Origin: Microbacterium maritypicum | Lineage (GTDB): Bacteria; Actinomycetota; Actinomycetes; Actinomycetales; Microbacteriaceae | DNA length: 64,000 nucleotides | Direction of reading: 5' to 3' | Assembly: GCF_041529975.1 (NCBI RefSeq) | Contig: NZ_CP168030.1 | Span: 2,604,001-2,668,000 of the forward strand | Notes under the pieces: generated by a model | The model's input: only the letters and a program-made list of their open reading frames with translations | Told to the model about the DNA's origin: nothing | Database searches by the model: none | Shown: positions 19,884-33,772 of the stretch, one piece after another | Layout: each line of letters opens with the position of its first letter | How positions within the stretch are numbered: position 1 is the stretch's first letter | Position numbers and translations under genes: made by a program

Positions 19884-20644
19884 TGACTCTCGCCAGTCGT
19901 GTCATCCCGTGTCTGGATGTGGCCGAAGGCCGTGTCGTCAAGGGCGTGAACTTCGAGAACCTGCGCGACATGGGTGACCCGGTAGAACTCGCCAGGCACT
20001 ATGCGGCCCAGGGGGCCGACGAGATCACGTTCCTCGACGTGACCGCGACGGTCGATGCGCGAGCCACGACCTACGACGTCGTGCAGCGAACCGCCGAGCA
20101 GGTCTTCGTGCCGCTCACGGTCGGCGGGGGAGTGCGCAGCGCCGAAGACGTCGCCCGGCTGCTCTCGGTCGGCGCCGACAAGGTGGGGGTCAACTCGGCC
20201 GCCATCGCACGCCCCGAGCTGATCGGCGAGATCGCCGACCGCTTCGGTGCACAGGTGCTCGTCCTGTCGCTCGACGTGAAGCGTGCGCCGACCACGCCCT
20301 CCGGCTTCGTCGTCACGACTCACGGCGGTCGCACGCAGACCACCCTCGACGCGGTCGCCTGGGCGCGAGAGGCCGTCGAGCGCGGCGCCGGTGAGCTGCT
20401 GGTCAACTCGATCGATGCCGACGGCACGCGCGACGGGTTCGACCTCGAGCTCGTACGGCTCATGCGGGAAGCGGCCTCCGTGCCCGTCATCGCTTCGGGC
20501 GGGGCCGGTCAGATCTCCGATTTCGCGCCGGCCATCAAGGCCGGAGCCGATGCCGTGCTCGCGGCGAGCGTCTTCCACACGGGGGCGCTCACCGTCGGCG
20601 ACGTCAAGGACGCCCTGCGCGCAGATGGGGTGGTGGTCCGATGA
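19883..20644 (+). CDS. hisF: Imidazole glycerol phosphate synthase, cyclase subunit
   Basis: HisF uses ammonia from HisH to form imidazole glycerol phosphate and AICAR. The 253-residue half-barrel protein has the catalytic aspartates in [15 protein letters not shown] (N terminus) and LSLDVK (middle), and two phosphate-binding GG motifs. The ATG at 19883 overlaps the hisG stop. hisH, hisA, hisB, hisC and hisD are not in the window. Confidence 0.97.
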   Translation: MTLASRVIPCLDVAEGRVVKGVNFENLRDMGDPVELARHYAAQGADEITFLDVTATVDARATTYDVVQRTAEQVFVPLTVGGGVRSAEDVARLLSVGADKVGVNSAAIARPELIGEIADRFGAQVLVLSLDVKRAPTTPSGFVVTTHGGRTQTTLDAVAWAREAVERGAGELLVNSIDADGTRDGFDLELVRLMREAASVPVIASGGAGQISDFAPAIKAGADAVLAASVFHTGALTVGDVKDALRADGVVVR

Positions 20645-21000
20645 CCTCCGTGGAAGAGCGCATCGCCCAGGTCGCCTTCAACGCAGACGGGCTCGCGCCG
20701 GTGATCGTGCAGCAGTTCGACACGCATGAGGTGCTGATGCTCGCGTGGGTCGATGCCGAGGCGCTGCGGCGCACGCTGACCTCAGGGCGGGCGACCTACT
20801 GGTCCCGATCCCGCCAGGAGTATTGGCGCAAGGGCGACACGTCGGGCCACATCCAGGTGGTTCACGAGGCGCGCCTCGACTGCGACGGCGACGCCATCCT
20901 GCTCCTGGTCGCGCAGACCGGCCCCGCCTGTCACACCGGCACGCGCACCTGTTTCGACACCACCGACCTCGAGGCGACGACGGGAGCGGATCAGTCATGA
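20641..21000 (+). CDS. hisI: Phosphoribosyl-AMP cyclohydrolase
   Basis: HisI opens the adenine ring of phosphoribosyl-AMP, step three of histidine synthesis. The 119-residue protein has [17 protein letters not shown], the LDCDGDAIL metal-binding segment and the conserved cysteines of [10 protein letters not shown]. It overlaps hisF by ATGA. In related genomes trpE usually follows; here the stop overlaps the trp-associated membrane protein instead. Confidence 0.96.
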   Translation: MTSVEERIAQVAFNADGLAPVIVQQFDTHEVLMLAWVDAEALRRTLTSGRATYWSRSRQEYWRKGDTSGHIQVVHEARLDCDGDAILLLVAQTGPACHTGTRTCFDTTDLEATTGADQS

Positions 21001-21584
21001 GCATCGCGCAGCGCGGTCGCTCGCTCTCCGTCTCCGGCTTCCTGCTCGCCGGGGCGATCGGCATCATCTCGTCGACCCAGACGTGGTTGACGGTGGAGCG
21101 TGCGGATGCCGGCGAAGCGATCCTGGTTCCGGGAGCCTCGGCCCTGGTACTGCTCGCTCCGCTCAGCCTCGCGGTGCTCGCCCTCGGGGCGGCACTCGCC
21201 ATCTCCGGCAAGGTCGTGCGCCTCGTCTTCGGCGTGCTCGCGGCCGCGACGGCGCTGTTCCTCGGCTGGTCGACGATCCAGCTCCTCCTCACCGAACCGT
21301 TCGACGCCGTCGCCGCGACAGTGACCGAGGTCACGGGTCTCGCCGGTGGTGGCGCTGTCCACGAGGTCGTCACGAGCATCGTGCCGTCGGCGTGGCCGTA
21401 CATCGCCCTCGTCGGATGGGTGATCCTGCTCGTCGCATCGGTGGTGGTCCTCACGACTTGGCGTGGCTGGAAGGCGGGTGGGCGGCGGTACCGCACCGAC
21501 CACGTCGAGGCCGCGCACGACGGCCCGGTGGACGCGGTCGATTCCTGGGACGAGCTGTCCCGGGGAACCGATCCGACGCGTTGA
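20997..21584 (+). CDS. Trp biosynthesis-associated membrane protein
   Basis: The 195-residue protein matches the TIGR02234-type family found in actinobacterial trp operons: four predicted membrane helices (near residues 14-30, 48-68, 75-97 and 128-152), an SSTQTWLTV segment after the first helix, and a charged cytoplasmic tail. Its function is not known. It normally lies just after trpE; here it directly follows hisI (ATGA overlap), with no trpE between. Confidence 0.85.
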   Translation: MSIAQRGRSLSVSGFLLAGAIGIISSTQTWLTVERADAGEAILVPGASALVLLAPLSLAVLALGAALAISGKVVRLVFGVLAAATALFLGWSTIQLLLTEPFDAVAATVTEVTGLAGGGAVHEVVTSIVPSAWPYIALVGWVILLVASVVVLTTWRGWKAGGRRYRTDHVEAAHDGPVDAVDSWDELSRGTDPTR

Positions 21585-21631
21585 CCCCGATAGACTGATT
21601 CCGAACTGCACGTCGTCCCCCGGAGGAGAAC

Positions 21632-21862
21632 ATGACCAACCCGATCGCCGATCCCGGCCACGGACACTCGCCTGCAGCCTGGACCGCCGTGGTCATCATG
21701 CTGGTCGGCGTCGCCGCCGCGACTGTCGCATTCTGCTTCGAGCAGCCGGTGCTCGTCATGATCTCTCTGGTGCTCGTCCCGATCGGTGCGATCGCGGGTT
21801 GGGTGCTCGCGAGGGCCGGTTACGGCGTGAAGGGTCCGAAGTACGCTCCGAAGGCGCACTAA
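21632..21862 (+). CDS. HGxxPAAW motif membrane protein
   Basis: The 76-residue protein carries HGHSPAAW near residue 10, the motif that names this small actinobacterial family, followed by two membrane helices and a basic C-terminal tail. It is preceded by GGAGGAG at 21622-21628 and a TAGACT -10-like hexamer at 21591-21596. The family is found next to trp genes; its function is unknown. Its stop overlaps the trpC start by one base. Confidence 0.85.
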   Translation: MTNPIADPGHGHSPAAWTAVVIMLVGVAAATVAFCFEQPVLVMISLVLVPIGAIAGWVLARAGYGVKGPKYAPKAH

Positions 21863-22635
21863 TGGTGCTCGCCGACCTGACGGCCGGCGCAGTCGCAGAC
21901 GCTGAGCGTCGTGCTCTGTCGCGCCCGCTGGATGCGGTCGAACGCGCGGCGCTTGCGCGCCCGGCCGCGAAGGACGCACTCTCGTTCCTCGCCCCGGCCG
22001 ATCGCGTCAAGATCATCGCCGAGGTCAAGCGGGCGAGCCCGTCGCGTGGCGCACTCGCCGAGATCCCCGACCCTGCTCTGCAGGCATCCCTGTACGAGAC
22101 GGGTGGAGCCTCGGCGATCAGCGTGCTCACGGAGGAGCGTCGCTTCGGCGGCAGTCTCGCCGACCTCGAGGCCGTCACCGCCCGAGTGTCGCTCCCGGTG
22201 CTGCGCAAGGACTTCATCGCCACCCGCTACCAGGTGCTCGAGGCACGGGCAGCGGGCGCTGATCTGGTGCTGCTGATCGTCGCCGGTCTCGAACCCGATG
22301 TCCTTCGCGATCTGTTCGGCTTCATCGGCGAGCTGGGTATGACACCCCTCGTCGAGACGCACTCGGCCGATGAGCTCGAGGCCGCGATCGACCTGGGCGC
22401 ACCGCTGATCGGTGTGAACGCCCGCGATCTGAAGACCCTCGAACTCGACCGCGACCTGTTCGGACGCCTGGTCGACCGCATCCCGACGACCGCGGTGAAG
22501 ATCGCCGAATCCGCGGTTCTCACGCCCGCCGATGTCGTGCATTACCGCTCCGCCGGCGCTGACGTCGTCCTGATCGGCGAAGCGCTCGTGACCGGCGATC
22601 CCGTCGCCACCCTCAAGAGTTTCCTGGAGGCATGA
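21862..22635 (+). CDS. trpC: Indole-3-glycerol phosphate synthase
   Basis: TrpC closes the indole ring from carboxyphenylamino-deoxyribulose phosphate. The 257-residue barrel has [12 protein letters not shown] (catalytic lysine), LRKDFI (catalytic lysine) and [11 protein letters not shown]. It is monofunctional. The ATG at 21862 overlaps the previous stop, and the end overlaps trpB. trpE, trpD and trpF are not present here. Confidence 0.96.
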   Translation: MVLADLTAGAVADAERRALSRPLDAVERAALARPAAKDALSFLAPADRVKIIAEVKRASPSRGALAEIPDPALQASLYETGGASAISVLTEERRFGGSLADLEAVTARVSLPVLRKDFIATRYQVLEARAAGADLVLLIVAGLEPDVLRDLFGFIGELGMTPLVETHSADELEAAIDLGAPLIGVNARDLKTLELDRDLFGRLVDRIPTTAVKIAESAVLTPADVVHYRSAGADVVLIGEALVTGDPVATLKSFLEA

Positions 22636-23903
22636 TGAGCCTGCGCGACCAGCACGGCCCCTTCTTCGGCGAGTTCGGCGGGCGCTTCATGCCCGAGTCG
22701 CTCATCGCCGCGATCGATGAGCTGACCGTCGCGTACGAGGAGGCGATCGTCGACCCGGCCTTCCGGGACGAGCTCGCACACCTCCTGAGCTCGTATGCGG
22801 GCCGCCCCTCGGCGATCACCGAGGTGCCCCGGTTCGCAGAGCATGCCGGGGGTGCGCGCGTCTTCCTCAAACGTGAAGACCTGAACCACACGGGGTCGCA
22901 CAAGATCAACAACGTGCTCGGTCAGGCGCTGCTCACGAAGCGGCTCGGCAAGACGCGAGTGATCGCCGAGACCGGCGCCGGACAGCATGGTGTCGCCACG
23001 GCGACGGCCGCGGCGCTGTTCGGTCTGGACTGCACGATCTACATGGGCGAGGTCGACACCGAGCGTCAGGCACTCAACGTCGCCCGCATGCGCCTGCTCG
23101 GCGCGGAGGTCATCCCGGTCACCTCCGGTTCGCGCACGCTCAAGGATGCGATCAACGATGCCTACCGCGACTGGGTGGCGTCGGTCGAGACGACCAACTA
23201 CATCTTCGGCACCGCGGCCGGGCCGCATCCGTTCCCGGCGATGGTCCGCGACTTCCAGAAGATCATCGGCGAAGAGGCCCGCGCGCAACTGCTCGACGAG
23301 GTCGGTCGGCTTCCGGATGCGGTCGTCGCATGCGTGGGTGGCGGTTCCAACGCCATCGGCATGTTCGACGCGTTCCTCGACGATGAGGGCGTCAAGCTCT
23401 ACGGCGTGGAGGCAGCCGGTGACGGCGTCGACACCGAGAAGCACGCGGCCTCGATCGAGCGCGGACGACCCGGCGTGCTGCACGGTGCCAAGACCTACGT
23501 GCTGCAGAACGAAGACGGCCAGACCATCGAGTCGCACTCCATCTCCGCGGGGCTCGACTATCCGGGAGTCGGTCCGGAGCACTCGTGGCTCGCCGACATC
23601 GGACGCGCCGAGTACATTCCGGCCACCGATGACGAGGCCATGCAGGCGCTGCGGCTGCTCAGCCGCACGGAGGGCATCATCCCGGCCATCGAATCGGCGC
23701 ATGCCCTCGCCGGCGCTCTGCGGATCGGGCGTGACCTCGGCCCGGACGGCCTCATCGCGATCTGTCTCTCCGGCCGCGGCGACAAAGACATGGACACCGC
23801 GGCGCGCTACTTCGAGCTGTACGACGAAGCCGCTCTCGCGCACGACGTCGACGACGAGAGCGAGGCCGAAGAGACGGCCTCGAAGGGGGAGCCTCAGCTA
23901 TGA
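22632..23903 (+). CDS. trpB: Tryptophan synthase beta chain
   Basis: TrpB condenses indole and serine with pyridoxal phosphate. The 423-residue protein (long by the normal 395-405 because of an acidic C-terminal tail rich in D and E) has HTGSHKINN with the PLP lysine at K91, ETGAGQHG, and the phosphate-binding GGGSNAIG. Start ATG 22632 overlaps the trpC stop; a second ATG follows at 22635. It overlaps trpA by ATGA. Confidence 0.97.
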   Translation: MMSLRDQHGPFFGEFGGRFMPESLIAAIDELTVAYEEAIVDPAFRDELAHLLSSYAGRPSAITEVPRFAEHAGGARVFLKREDLNHTGSHKINNVLGQALLTKRLGKTRVIAETGAGQHGVATATAAALFGLDCTIYMGEVDTERQALNVARMRLLGAEVIPVTSGSRTLKDAINDAYRDWVASVETTNYIFGTAAGPHPFPAMVRDFQKIIGEEARAQLLDEVGRLPDAVVACVGGGSNAIGMFDAFLDDEGVKLYGVEAAGDGVDTEKHAASIERGRPGVLHGAKTYVLQNEDGQTIESHSISAGLDYPGVGPEHSWLADIGRAEYIPATDDEAMQALRLLSRTEGIIPAIESAHALAGALRIGRDLGPDGLIAICLSGRGDKDMDTAARYFELYDEAALAHDVDDESEAEETASKGEPQL

Positions 23904-24703
23904 GTCGCGTCGAACAGGCGATCCAGTGCGCACAGGACGCCGGTCGCAGCGCCTTCGTCGGATACCTCCCGGTCGGTTTCCCCGACCTCGAGACCAGCAT
24001 CCAGGCCGCCATCGCCCTCGCCGAGAACGGCGTCGACATCATCGAGCTGGGCCCGCCGTACAGCGACCCGGTGATGGACGGCGCGATCATCCAGGAAGCG
24101 ACCACCACGGCTCTCGCCGCGGGGTTCCGGATGGCCGACCTCTTCACAGCGATCCGTGCGATCACCGCGGCCACCGACGTACCCGTCCTCGTGATGACGT
24201 ACTGGAACCCGGTCATGCAGTACGGCGTCGACCGCTATGCCGACGACCTGCTCGCCGCGGGCGGCGCGGGGCTCATCACACCCGACATCACCCCCGACGC
24301 GGCAGGGGAGTGGATCGCCGCCAGTGAGCGGACCGGTCTCGATCGGGTGTTCCTCGCAGCCCCCACCTCCTCGGACGAGCGGCTCGACCTGGTGGTGAAG
24401 TCGTCCACCGGTTTCGTCTACACCGTCTCGACGATGGGAATCACGGGAGAGCGCGCCGAACTCGACCGCGCCGCCCGCACCCTGGTCGGACGCCTCCGCG
24501 CACACGGAGCGCACCGCGCGTGCGTGGGCATCGGCATCTCCACCGCCGAACAGATCGCCGGTGTCTCGGAGTACGCCGACGGCGCCATCGTCGGGACCGC
24601 ACTGGTCCGCGCTCTCCGTGACGGCGGCGTCCCCGCCCTCGCCGAGGTCACCCGAAACCTGGCAGCCGGCACCTCGTCGGCGCGCCCCGAAACCGAGAAC
24701 TAG
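23900..24703 (+). CDS. trpA: Tryptophan synthase alpha chain
   Basis: TrpA cleaves indole-3-glycerol phosphate and channels indole to TrpB. The 267-residue barrel keeps the catalytic glutamate (E49 in [11 protein letters not shown]) and aspartate (D60). The loop reads [11 protein letters not shown] where the common form is GVPFSDPLADGP, a mild variation. It overlaps trpB by ATGA. Its TAG stop forms the start of the lgt -10 element. Confidence 0.96.
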   Translation: MSRVEQAIQCAQDAGRSAFVGYLPVGFPDLETSIQAAIALAENGVDIIELGPPYSDPVMDGAIIQEATTTALAAGFRMADLFTAIRAITAATDVPVLVMTYWNPVMQYGVDRYADDLLAAGGAGLITPDITPDAAGEWIAASERTGLDRVFLAAPTSSDERLDLVVKSSTGFVYTVSTMGITGERAELDRAARTLVGRLRAHGAHRACVGIGISTAEQIAGVSEYADGAIVGTALVRALRDGGVPALAEVTRNLAAGTSSARPETEN

Positions 24704-24706
24704 AAT
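24701..24706 (+). promoter_or_regulatory. Putative leaderless -10 for lgt
   Basis: TAGAAT (using the trpA stop codon) is followed by 7 nt and the lgt ATG, so transcription could start at the ATG itself. No Shine-Dalgarno is present, which supports a leaderless mRNA. Confidence 0.5.
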
Positions 24707-24713
24707 CGCACTC

Positions 24714-25739
24714 ATGTCACTCGCGTTCCCCAGCACCGTCACCAGCGTGCTCGCCAGCATCCCGAGCCCTCCGGTGTCGTACATCGACCTCGGACCCGTA
24801 CGGATCCACTTCTACGCGCTGTGCATCATCGCGGGCATCATCGCGGCGACGCTGCTGACCAACTACCGCCTGACCAAGCGCGGAGCGGAGCCGTGGGTCG
24901 TGATCGACATCTCGATCCTCGCCGTGCCGCTGGCGATCATCGGCGCCCGAATCTTCCACGTGCTCACGCACCCGAACTTCTACTTCGGCGAGGGCAGGAA
25001 CACCTGGAACCCGTTCGAACCCGGTTCGGTGTGGGCCATCTGGGAGGGCGGCATCGCGATCTTCGGCGCCCTCATCGGCGGCGCGATCGGCGCATACCTC
25101 GGCTGCCGTTGGACGGGCATCCGCTTCTGGACGTTCGCCGACGCGCTGGCGCCCGGTCTGCTGCTGGCTCAGGCCATGGGCCGTTTCGGCAACTGGTTCA
25201 ACCACGAACTGTTCGGCCTTCCCACAGGCCTGCCGTGGGGACTGGAGATCGAGTCGACGAACTCCGCGTTCCCGGCCGGTCTGCCGGAAGGCACCCTCTT
25301 CCACCCGACCTTCCTCTACGAGATCATCTGGAACGGTCTGGGTGTGCTGGTCCTCCTGTGGCTCGGCCGCAAGCTCTTCTTCCAGTGGGGTCGCCTGTTC
25401 GCGATCTACCTCATCTGGTACAGCGCGGGCCGCATCGTCTGGGAGTCGATCCGCATCGATCCGAGCGAGATCATCCTGGGGCTGCGCAGCAACGTCTGGG
25501 CAGCGATCATCGGAGTCGTCGTCGGACTCGTGATCCTCGTCGTGCAGACGCGTCGTCACCCCGGTCTCGAGCCGTCACCGTACCAGCCGGGCCGCGAGAA
25601 GGTCGACGCCGACGCTGATGTACAATCGCAGAACAATCCCTCTGACTTCGTGGACGTGAGCGAGCCTCCGACCGAGGAAGTCACCGCAGGAGCCACTGCC
25701 ACAAGCACTGCTCCCACGAGCGAGAACGGCTCCCGATAA
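24714..25739 (+). CDS. lgt: Prolipoprotein diacylglyceryl transferase
   Basis: Lgt transfers diacylglycerol from phosphatidylglycerol to the lipobox cysteine of prolipoproteins in the membrane. The 341-residue protein has seven predicted helices, the Lgt signature MGRFGNWFNHELFG with the essential arginine, and a hydrophilic C-terminal extension of about 65 residues rich in D, E, T and S, as in other actinobacteria. The ATG at 24714 gives the conserved PSPPVSYIDLGPVRIHFYAL beginning. Position after trpA is common in actinobacteria. Confidence 0.96.
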   Translation: MSLAFPSTVTSVLASIPSPPVSYIDLGPVRIHFYALCIIAGIIAATLLTNYRLTKRGAEPWVVIDISILAVPLAIIGARIFHVLTHPNFYFGEGRNTWNPFEPGSVWAIWEGGIAIFGALIGGAIGAYLGCRWTGIRFWTFADALAPGLLLAQAMGRFGNWFNHELFGLPTGLPWGLEIESTNSAFPAGLPEGTLFHPTFLYEIIWNGLGVLVLLWLGRKLFFQWGRLFAIYLIWYSAGRIVWESIRIDPSEIILGLRSNVWAAIIGVVVGLVILVVQTRRHPGLEPSPYQPGREKVDADADVQSQNNPSDFVDVSEPPTEEVTAGATATSTAPTSENGSR

Positions 25740-25742
25740 CAA

Positions 25743-25757
25743 CGCCACCTCGTGGCG
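25743..25757 (+). terminator. Short hairpin between lgt and gltB
   Basis: CGCCAC (25743-25748), CTC loop, GTGGCG (25752-25757), 4 nt after the lgt stop. The 6-bp stem has no T-tract, so it is a weak terminator candidate. Confidence 0.35.
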
Positions 25758-25830
25758 GGAGAACCATTGCACTGAACGAGCGGGCCGACGTCGTCCCCGG
25801 GTTTCACTGAAGATCTGAGGACGGTAACTG

Positions 25831-30400
<4,570 letters not shown>

Positions 30401-30408
<8 letters not shown>

Positions 30409-31867
30409 CCCCAAAGGCTTTCTGAAGGTGACCGAGCGGGAACTTCCCGCCCGTCGCCCCGTGCCCGTGCGCATCATGGACTGGAAAGAGGTCTATGAGC
30501 CCGGCGACAAGCAGGTCCTGCGTCGTCAGGCCGGTCGCTGCATGGACTGCGGTGTGCCGTTCTGCCATCAGGGCTGCCCGCTCGGCAACCTGATCCCCGA
30601 GTGGAACGACCTGACGTGGCGTGGCGAGGGTCGCGAGGCGATCGAGCGGCTCCACGCCACGAACAACTTCCCGGAGTTCACCGGTCGTCTGTGCCCCGCT
30701 CCGTGCGAAAGCTCGTGCGTGCTCGGCATCAACCAGCCCGCCGTGACCATCAAGCAGATCGAGGTCTCGATCATCGATGAGGCCTTCGCCAAGGGCTGGG
30801 TCGAGGCGGAACCGCCGGAGCGTCTGACCGGCAAGACGGTCGCGGTCGTCGGATCGGGGCCCGCGGGTCTCGCCGCCGCCCAGCAGCTCACGCGTGCAGG
30901 CCACACGGTCGCGGTCTTCGAGCGCGACGACCGCATCGGTGGTCTGCTGCGCTACGGCATCCCGGACTTCAAGATGGAGAAGTCGCAGCTCGAGTCGCGC
31001 CTGCGCCAGATGCAGGAGGAGGGCACCCGCTTCCGCGCGGGTGTCGAGATCGGCAAGGACATCTCCTGGCCCGACCTGCGCGCCCGCTACGACGCAGTCG
31101 TCATCGCGACGGGTTCCACGGTTCCGCGCGATCTCGCGATCCCCGGACGCGACCTCGACGGCGTGCACTTCGCCATGGAGTACCTCGTCGAGTCCAATCA
31201 CGCGGTCGCCGGCGACAAGGTCACCGACCAGATCAGCGCCGAGGGCAAGCACGTCATCGTGATCGGCGGCGGCGACACCGGCGCCGACTGCATCGGTACC
31301 GCACACCGTCAGGGCGCGCTGAGCGTCACCAACCTCGCGATCGGCAAGCAGCCGGGCGACGCACGTCCCGACCACCAGCCGTGGCCGATGATGCCGACGC
31401 TCTTCGAGGTGTCCTCTGCGCACGAGGAAGGCGGCGAGCGGGTGTTCCTCGCGTCCACCGTCGAGTTCCTCGGCAACGAGGTGGGCGAGGTCCGTGCGCT
31501 GCGCGTCGCCGAGACCGAGTACATCGACGGTCGTCGTGTTCCCAAGAGCGGCACCGAGCGGGAGATCCCGGCCGACCTGATCCTGATCGCCATGGGCTTC
31601 ACCGGACCGGAGCAGGACGGCTACACCGAGGAGACGCTCCCACAGGTCACCGACCGTGGCGCGTTCCGTCGCAACAACGGCTACGAGTCGACGGTTCCCG
31701 GCGTGTTCGTCGCCGGCGACGCCGGCCGTGGACAGTCGCTCATCGTCTGGGCCATCGCCGAGGGCCGCGCGGCCGCCGCGAACGTCGATCGGTTCCTGAT
31801 GGGCACCACGGTTCTTCCCGAGCCGGTGCGCCCGAGCGATGTCGCGATCGGTCTCCAGCCCGCGTAG
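30401..31867 (+). CDS. gltD: Glutamate synthase small subunit
   Basis: GltD takes electrons from NADPH through FAD and 4Fe-4S clusters to GltB. The 488-residue protein has the N-terminal cysteine cluster motifs ([17 protein letters not shown] and [12 protein letters not shown]), the FAD motif [12 protein letters not shown] and the NADPH motif [11 protein letters not shown]. It begins with GTG at 30401, overlapping the gltB end by 8 nt, so the two subunits are translationally coupled. Confidence 0.97.
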
Positions 31868-31922
31868 GCTGAGGCCGGCACCGTCGCCTGATTCACCTTC
31901 CCCCACTTCTACCCTGGAGAAA
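31865..31922 (+). promoter_or_regulatory. Putative pyk -10 and leader
   Basis: TAGGCT at 31865-31870 (using the gltD stop) is a candidate -10. GGAGAAA at 31916-31922 is the Shine-Dalgarno before the TTG start at 31926. Confidence 0.4.
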
Positions 31923-31925
31923 TCT

Positions 31926-33374
31926 TTGAGACGCGCGAAAATCGTCGCCACCCTGGGCCCCGCCACCTCCACCTATGAGACGGTGCGTGCACTGATCGAC
32001 GCGGGGGTGGATGTCGCTCGACTGAACCTCAGCCACGGCGACTACTCCGTGCACGAGAACAACTACGCCAACGTGCGGCGTGCCGCAGAGGACGCCGGCC
32101 GTCCGGTCGCGATCCTCGTCGACCTGCAGGGACCGAAAATCCGTCTCGGCAAGTTCGAGGACGGCCCCTACGAGCTCGCCAAGGGCGACATCTTCAAGAT
32201 CACCACCGAAGACATCATCGGCAACAAGGAGATCTCCGGGACCACCTTCAAGGGGCTCCCGCAGGATGTGAAGCCCGGTGACTTCCTCCTCATCGACGAC
32301 GGCAAGGTGCGCGTCGAGGTCGTGGAGACCGACGGCGTGACCGTGACGACGAAGGTCATCGTCGCCGGAGCGGTGTCGAACAACAAGGGCATCAACCTGC
32401 CCGGCGTCGCCGTGAACGTCCCCGCCCTGAGCGAGAAGGACGAGGACGACCTGCGCTGGGGTCTGCGCATCGGCGCCGACCTGATCGCGCTGTCGTTCGT
32501 GCGCAATGCCTCCGACGTCACCCGTGTGCACGAGATCATGGCGGAGGAGGGCGTTCGCGTCCCCGTCATCGCGAAGGTCGAGAAACCGCAGGCCGTCGAC
32601 GCACTCGAAGAGATCGTCGACGCGTTCGACTCGATCATGGTCGCCCGAGGCGACCTGGGCGTCGAGCTTCCGCTCGAGGCCGTCCCGATCGTGCAGAAGC
32701 GCGCGGTCGAGATCGCCCGCCGCATGGCGAAGCCGGTCATCGTCGCGACGCAGATGCTCGAGTCGATGATCAGCAGCCCCGTCCCCACGCGCGCCGAGAC
32801 CTCGGACGTCGCGAACGCCGTCCTCGACGGTGCGGACGCGGTCATGCTCTCCGGCGAGACAAGCGTCGGGGACTACCCGGTCGTGGTCGTCGAGACGATG
32901 GCGCGGATCATCGCATCCACCGAGGAGCACGGCCTGGAGCGTATCGCGCCGCTGACGACCAAGCCCCGCACGCAGGGTGGTGCGATCACGCTGGCCGCCC
33001 TCGAGGTCGCCGAGTTCGTCGACGCGAAGTTCCTCTGCGTGTTCACGCAGTCGGGCGACTCCGCTCGTCGTCTGTCGCGTCTGCGCTCGCGCATCCCCAT
33101 GATCGCGTTCACGCCGGAGCCGGACATCCGCCGTCGTATGGCGCTCACGTGGGGCATCCGCTCGACCCTGGTCGACATGGTGCAGCACACCGACCTGATG
33201 TATCACCAGGTCGACGAGTATCTGCTCGGCAACGGACTCGCTGAGGAAGGGGACAAGGTCGTCGTGATCTCCGGTTCCCCTCCCGGAATCATCGGATCGA
33301 CGAACGACCTCCGCGTGCACAAGGTCGGCGATGCGATCCGCGGTGCAGCCCCGATCTACAAGGCCGGCGTCTGA
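31926..33374 (+). CDS. pyk: Pyruvate kinase
   Basis: Pyk converts phosphoenolpyruvate and ADP to pyruvate and ATP. The 482-residue protein has NLSHGD (substrate/K+ site), the catalytic IAKVEKPQA and MVARGDLGVELP motif, and a C-terminal allosteric domain. The start is TTG at 31926: it follows a good Shine-Dalgarno and gives the normal beginning MRRAKIVATLGPA. Upstream in-frame starts would add a proline/serine-rich segment unlike the family. A strong terminator follows. Confidence 0.95.
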   Translation: MRRAKIVATLGPATSTYETVRALIDAGVDVARLNLSHGDYSVHENNYANVRRAAEDAGRPVAILVDLQGPKIRLGKFEDGPYELAKGDIFKITTEDIIGNKEISGTTFKGLPQDVKPGDFLLIDDGKVRVEVVETDGVTVTTKVIVAGAVSNNKGINLPGVAVNVPALSEKDEDDLRWGLRIGADLIALSFVRNASDVTRVHEIMAEEGVRVPVIAKVEKPQAVDALEEIVDAFDSIMVARGDLGVELPLEAVPIVQKRAVEIARRMAKPVIVATQMLESMISSPVPTRAETSDVANAVLDGADAVMLSGETSVGDYPVVVVETMARIIASTEEHGLERIAPLTTKPRTQGGAITLAALEVAEFVDAKFLCVFTQSGDSARRLSRLRSRIPMIAFTPEPDIRRRMALTWGIRSTLVDMVQHTDLMYHQVDEYLLGNGLAEEGDKVVVISGSPPGIIGSTNDLRVHKVGDAIRGAAPIYKAGV

Positions 33375-33385
33375 CACTCAGCATC

Positions 33386-33419
33386 CAGAGGGGGCGAGAC
33401 TTCGGTCTCGCCCCCTCTG
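33386..33419 (+). terminator. Strong UUCG-capped terminator after pyk
   Basis: Perfect 15-bp stem CAGAGGGGGCGAGAC (33386-33400) and its complement (33405-33419) with a TTCG tetraloop, 11 nt after the pyk stop. There is no long T-tract, as is common in actinobacteria. Confidence 0.85.
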
Positions 33420-33425
33420 TCGTGC
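33387..33425 (+). repeat. Terminator repeat, copy 1
   Basis: A 39-nt unit containing the UUCG hairpin and its 7-nt tail. It differs by one base (T at 33420) from copy 2 at 33677-33715. Confidence 0.85.
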
Positions 33426-33494
33426 GCGTCCTGGGTCACGTCCGATCAGCCGTCTTCCCTGTAGCGTGATACACGTCAGATTGGAAGTCAAACT

Positions 33495-33677
33495 GTGCCT
33501 GAACCTACATTCCTGGGTGGGTGGTGGCCCGCTCTCCTGTTCTTCGCTTCACTCCTCGTGGCCGTGACCACCCACATCGATCCGTGGATCATCGGCATCT
33601 GCACGGGGTCGCTCATCCTGATCGGCTTCGGTATCGAGTGGTGGGTGCAGCGATCTCGCGGACAGAAACCGCAATGA
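33495..33677 (+). CDS. Small two-helix membrane protein
   Basis: This 60-residue protein has two hydrophobic segments (about residues 9-27 and 30-51) and a basic tail. It starts with GTG, preceded by GGAAG at 33483-33487, and a TAGCGT hexamer lies at 33462-33467. It lies between two copies of the same terminator hairpin, and its TGA stop overlaps the first base of the second. No family is recognised. The hydrophobicity pattern, RBS and promoter make it likely to be real. Confidence 0.6.
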   Translation: MPEPTFLGGWWPALLFFASLLVAVTTHIDPWIIGICTGSLILIGFGIEWWVQRSRGQKPQ

Positions 33678-33708
33678 GAGGGGGCGAGACTTCGGTCTCG
33701 CCCCCTCT
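33677..33708 (+). terminator. Strong UUCG-capped terminator after the small membrane gene
   Basis: Perfect 14-bp stem AGAGGGGGCGAGAC (33677-33690) and complement (33695-33708) with a TTCG loop. It begins in the last base of the stop codon and is nearly identical to the pyk terminator. Confidence 0.85.
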
Positions 33709-33715
33709 GCCGTGC
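33677..33715 (+). repeat. Terminator repeat, copy 2
   Basis: 38 of 39 bases match copy 1 at 33387-33425; identity stops abruptly on both sides. Confidence 0.85.
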
Positions 33716-33760
33716 ACCGGAGCGCCAGTCAAGCCCGTGCTGCGTTTCCGCGCGTTGCGG

Positions 33761-33766
33761 TAGCTT
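33761..33766 (+). promoter_or_regulatory. Putative leaderless -10 for the alpha/beta hydrolase
   Basis: TAGCTT ends 6 nt before the ATG at 33773, and no Shine-Dalgarno is present. Confidence 0.45.
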
Positions 33767-33772
33767 CACAAC

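Noticed and set aside
21581..21596. TTGACC (21581) and TAGACT (21591) as a promoter pair for the HGxxPAAW gene
   Set aside because: The spacer is only 4 nt; TAGACT alone could be a -10, but TTGACC cannot be its -35.
21863..22635. A tryptophan leader peptide or attenuator before trpC or trpB
   Set aside because: No short tryptophan-rich reading frame with a terminator exists; the genes overlap, leaving no leader.
33387..33715. Insertion sequence or miniature transposon ends
   Set aside because: The two 39-nt units are in direct orientation and each is a self-complementary terminator; there are no terminal inverted repeats, target duplication or transposase.
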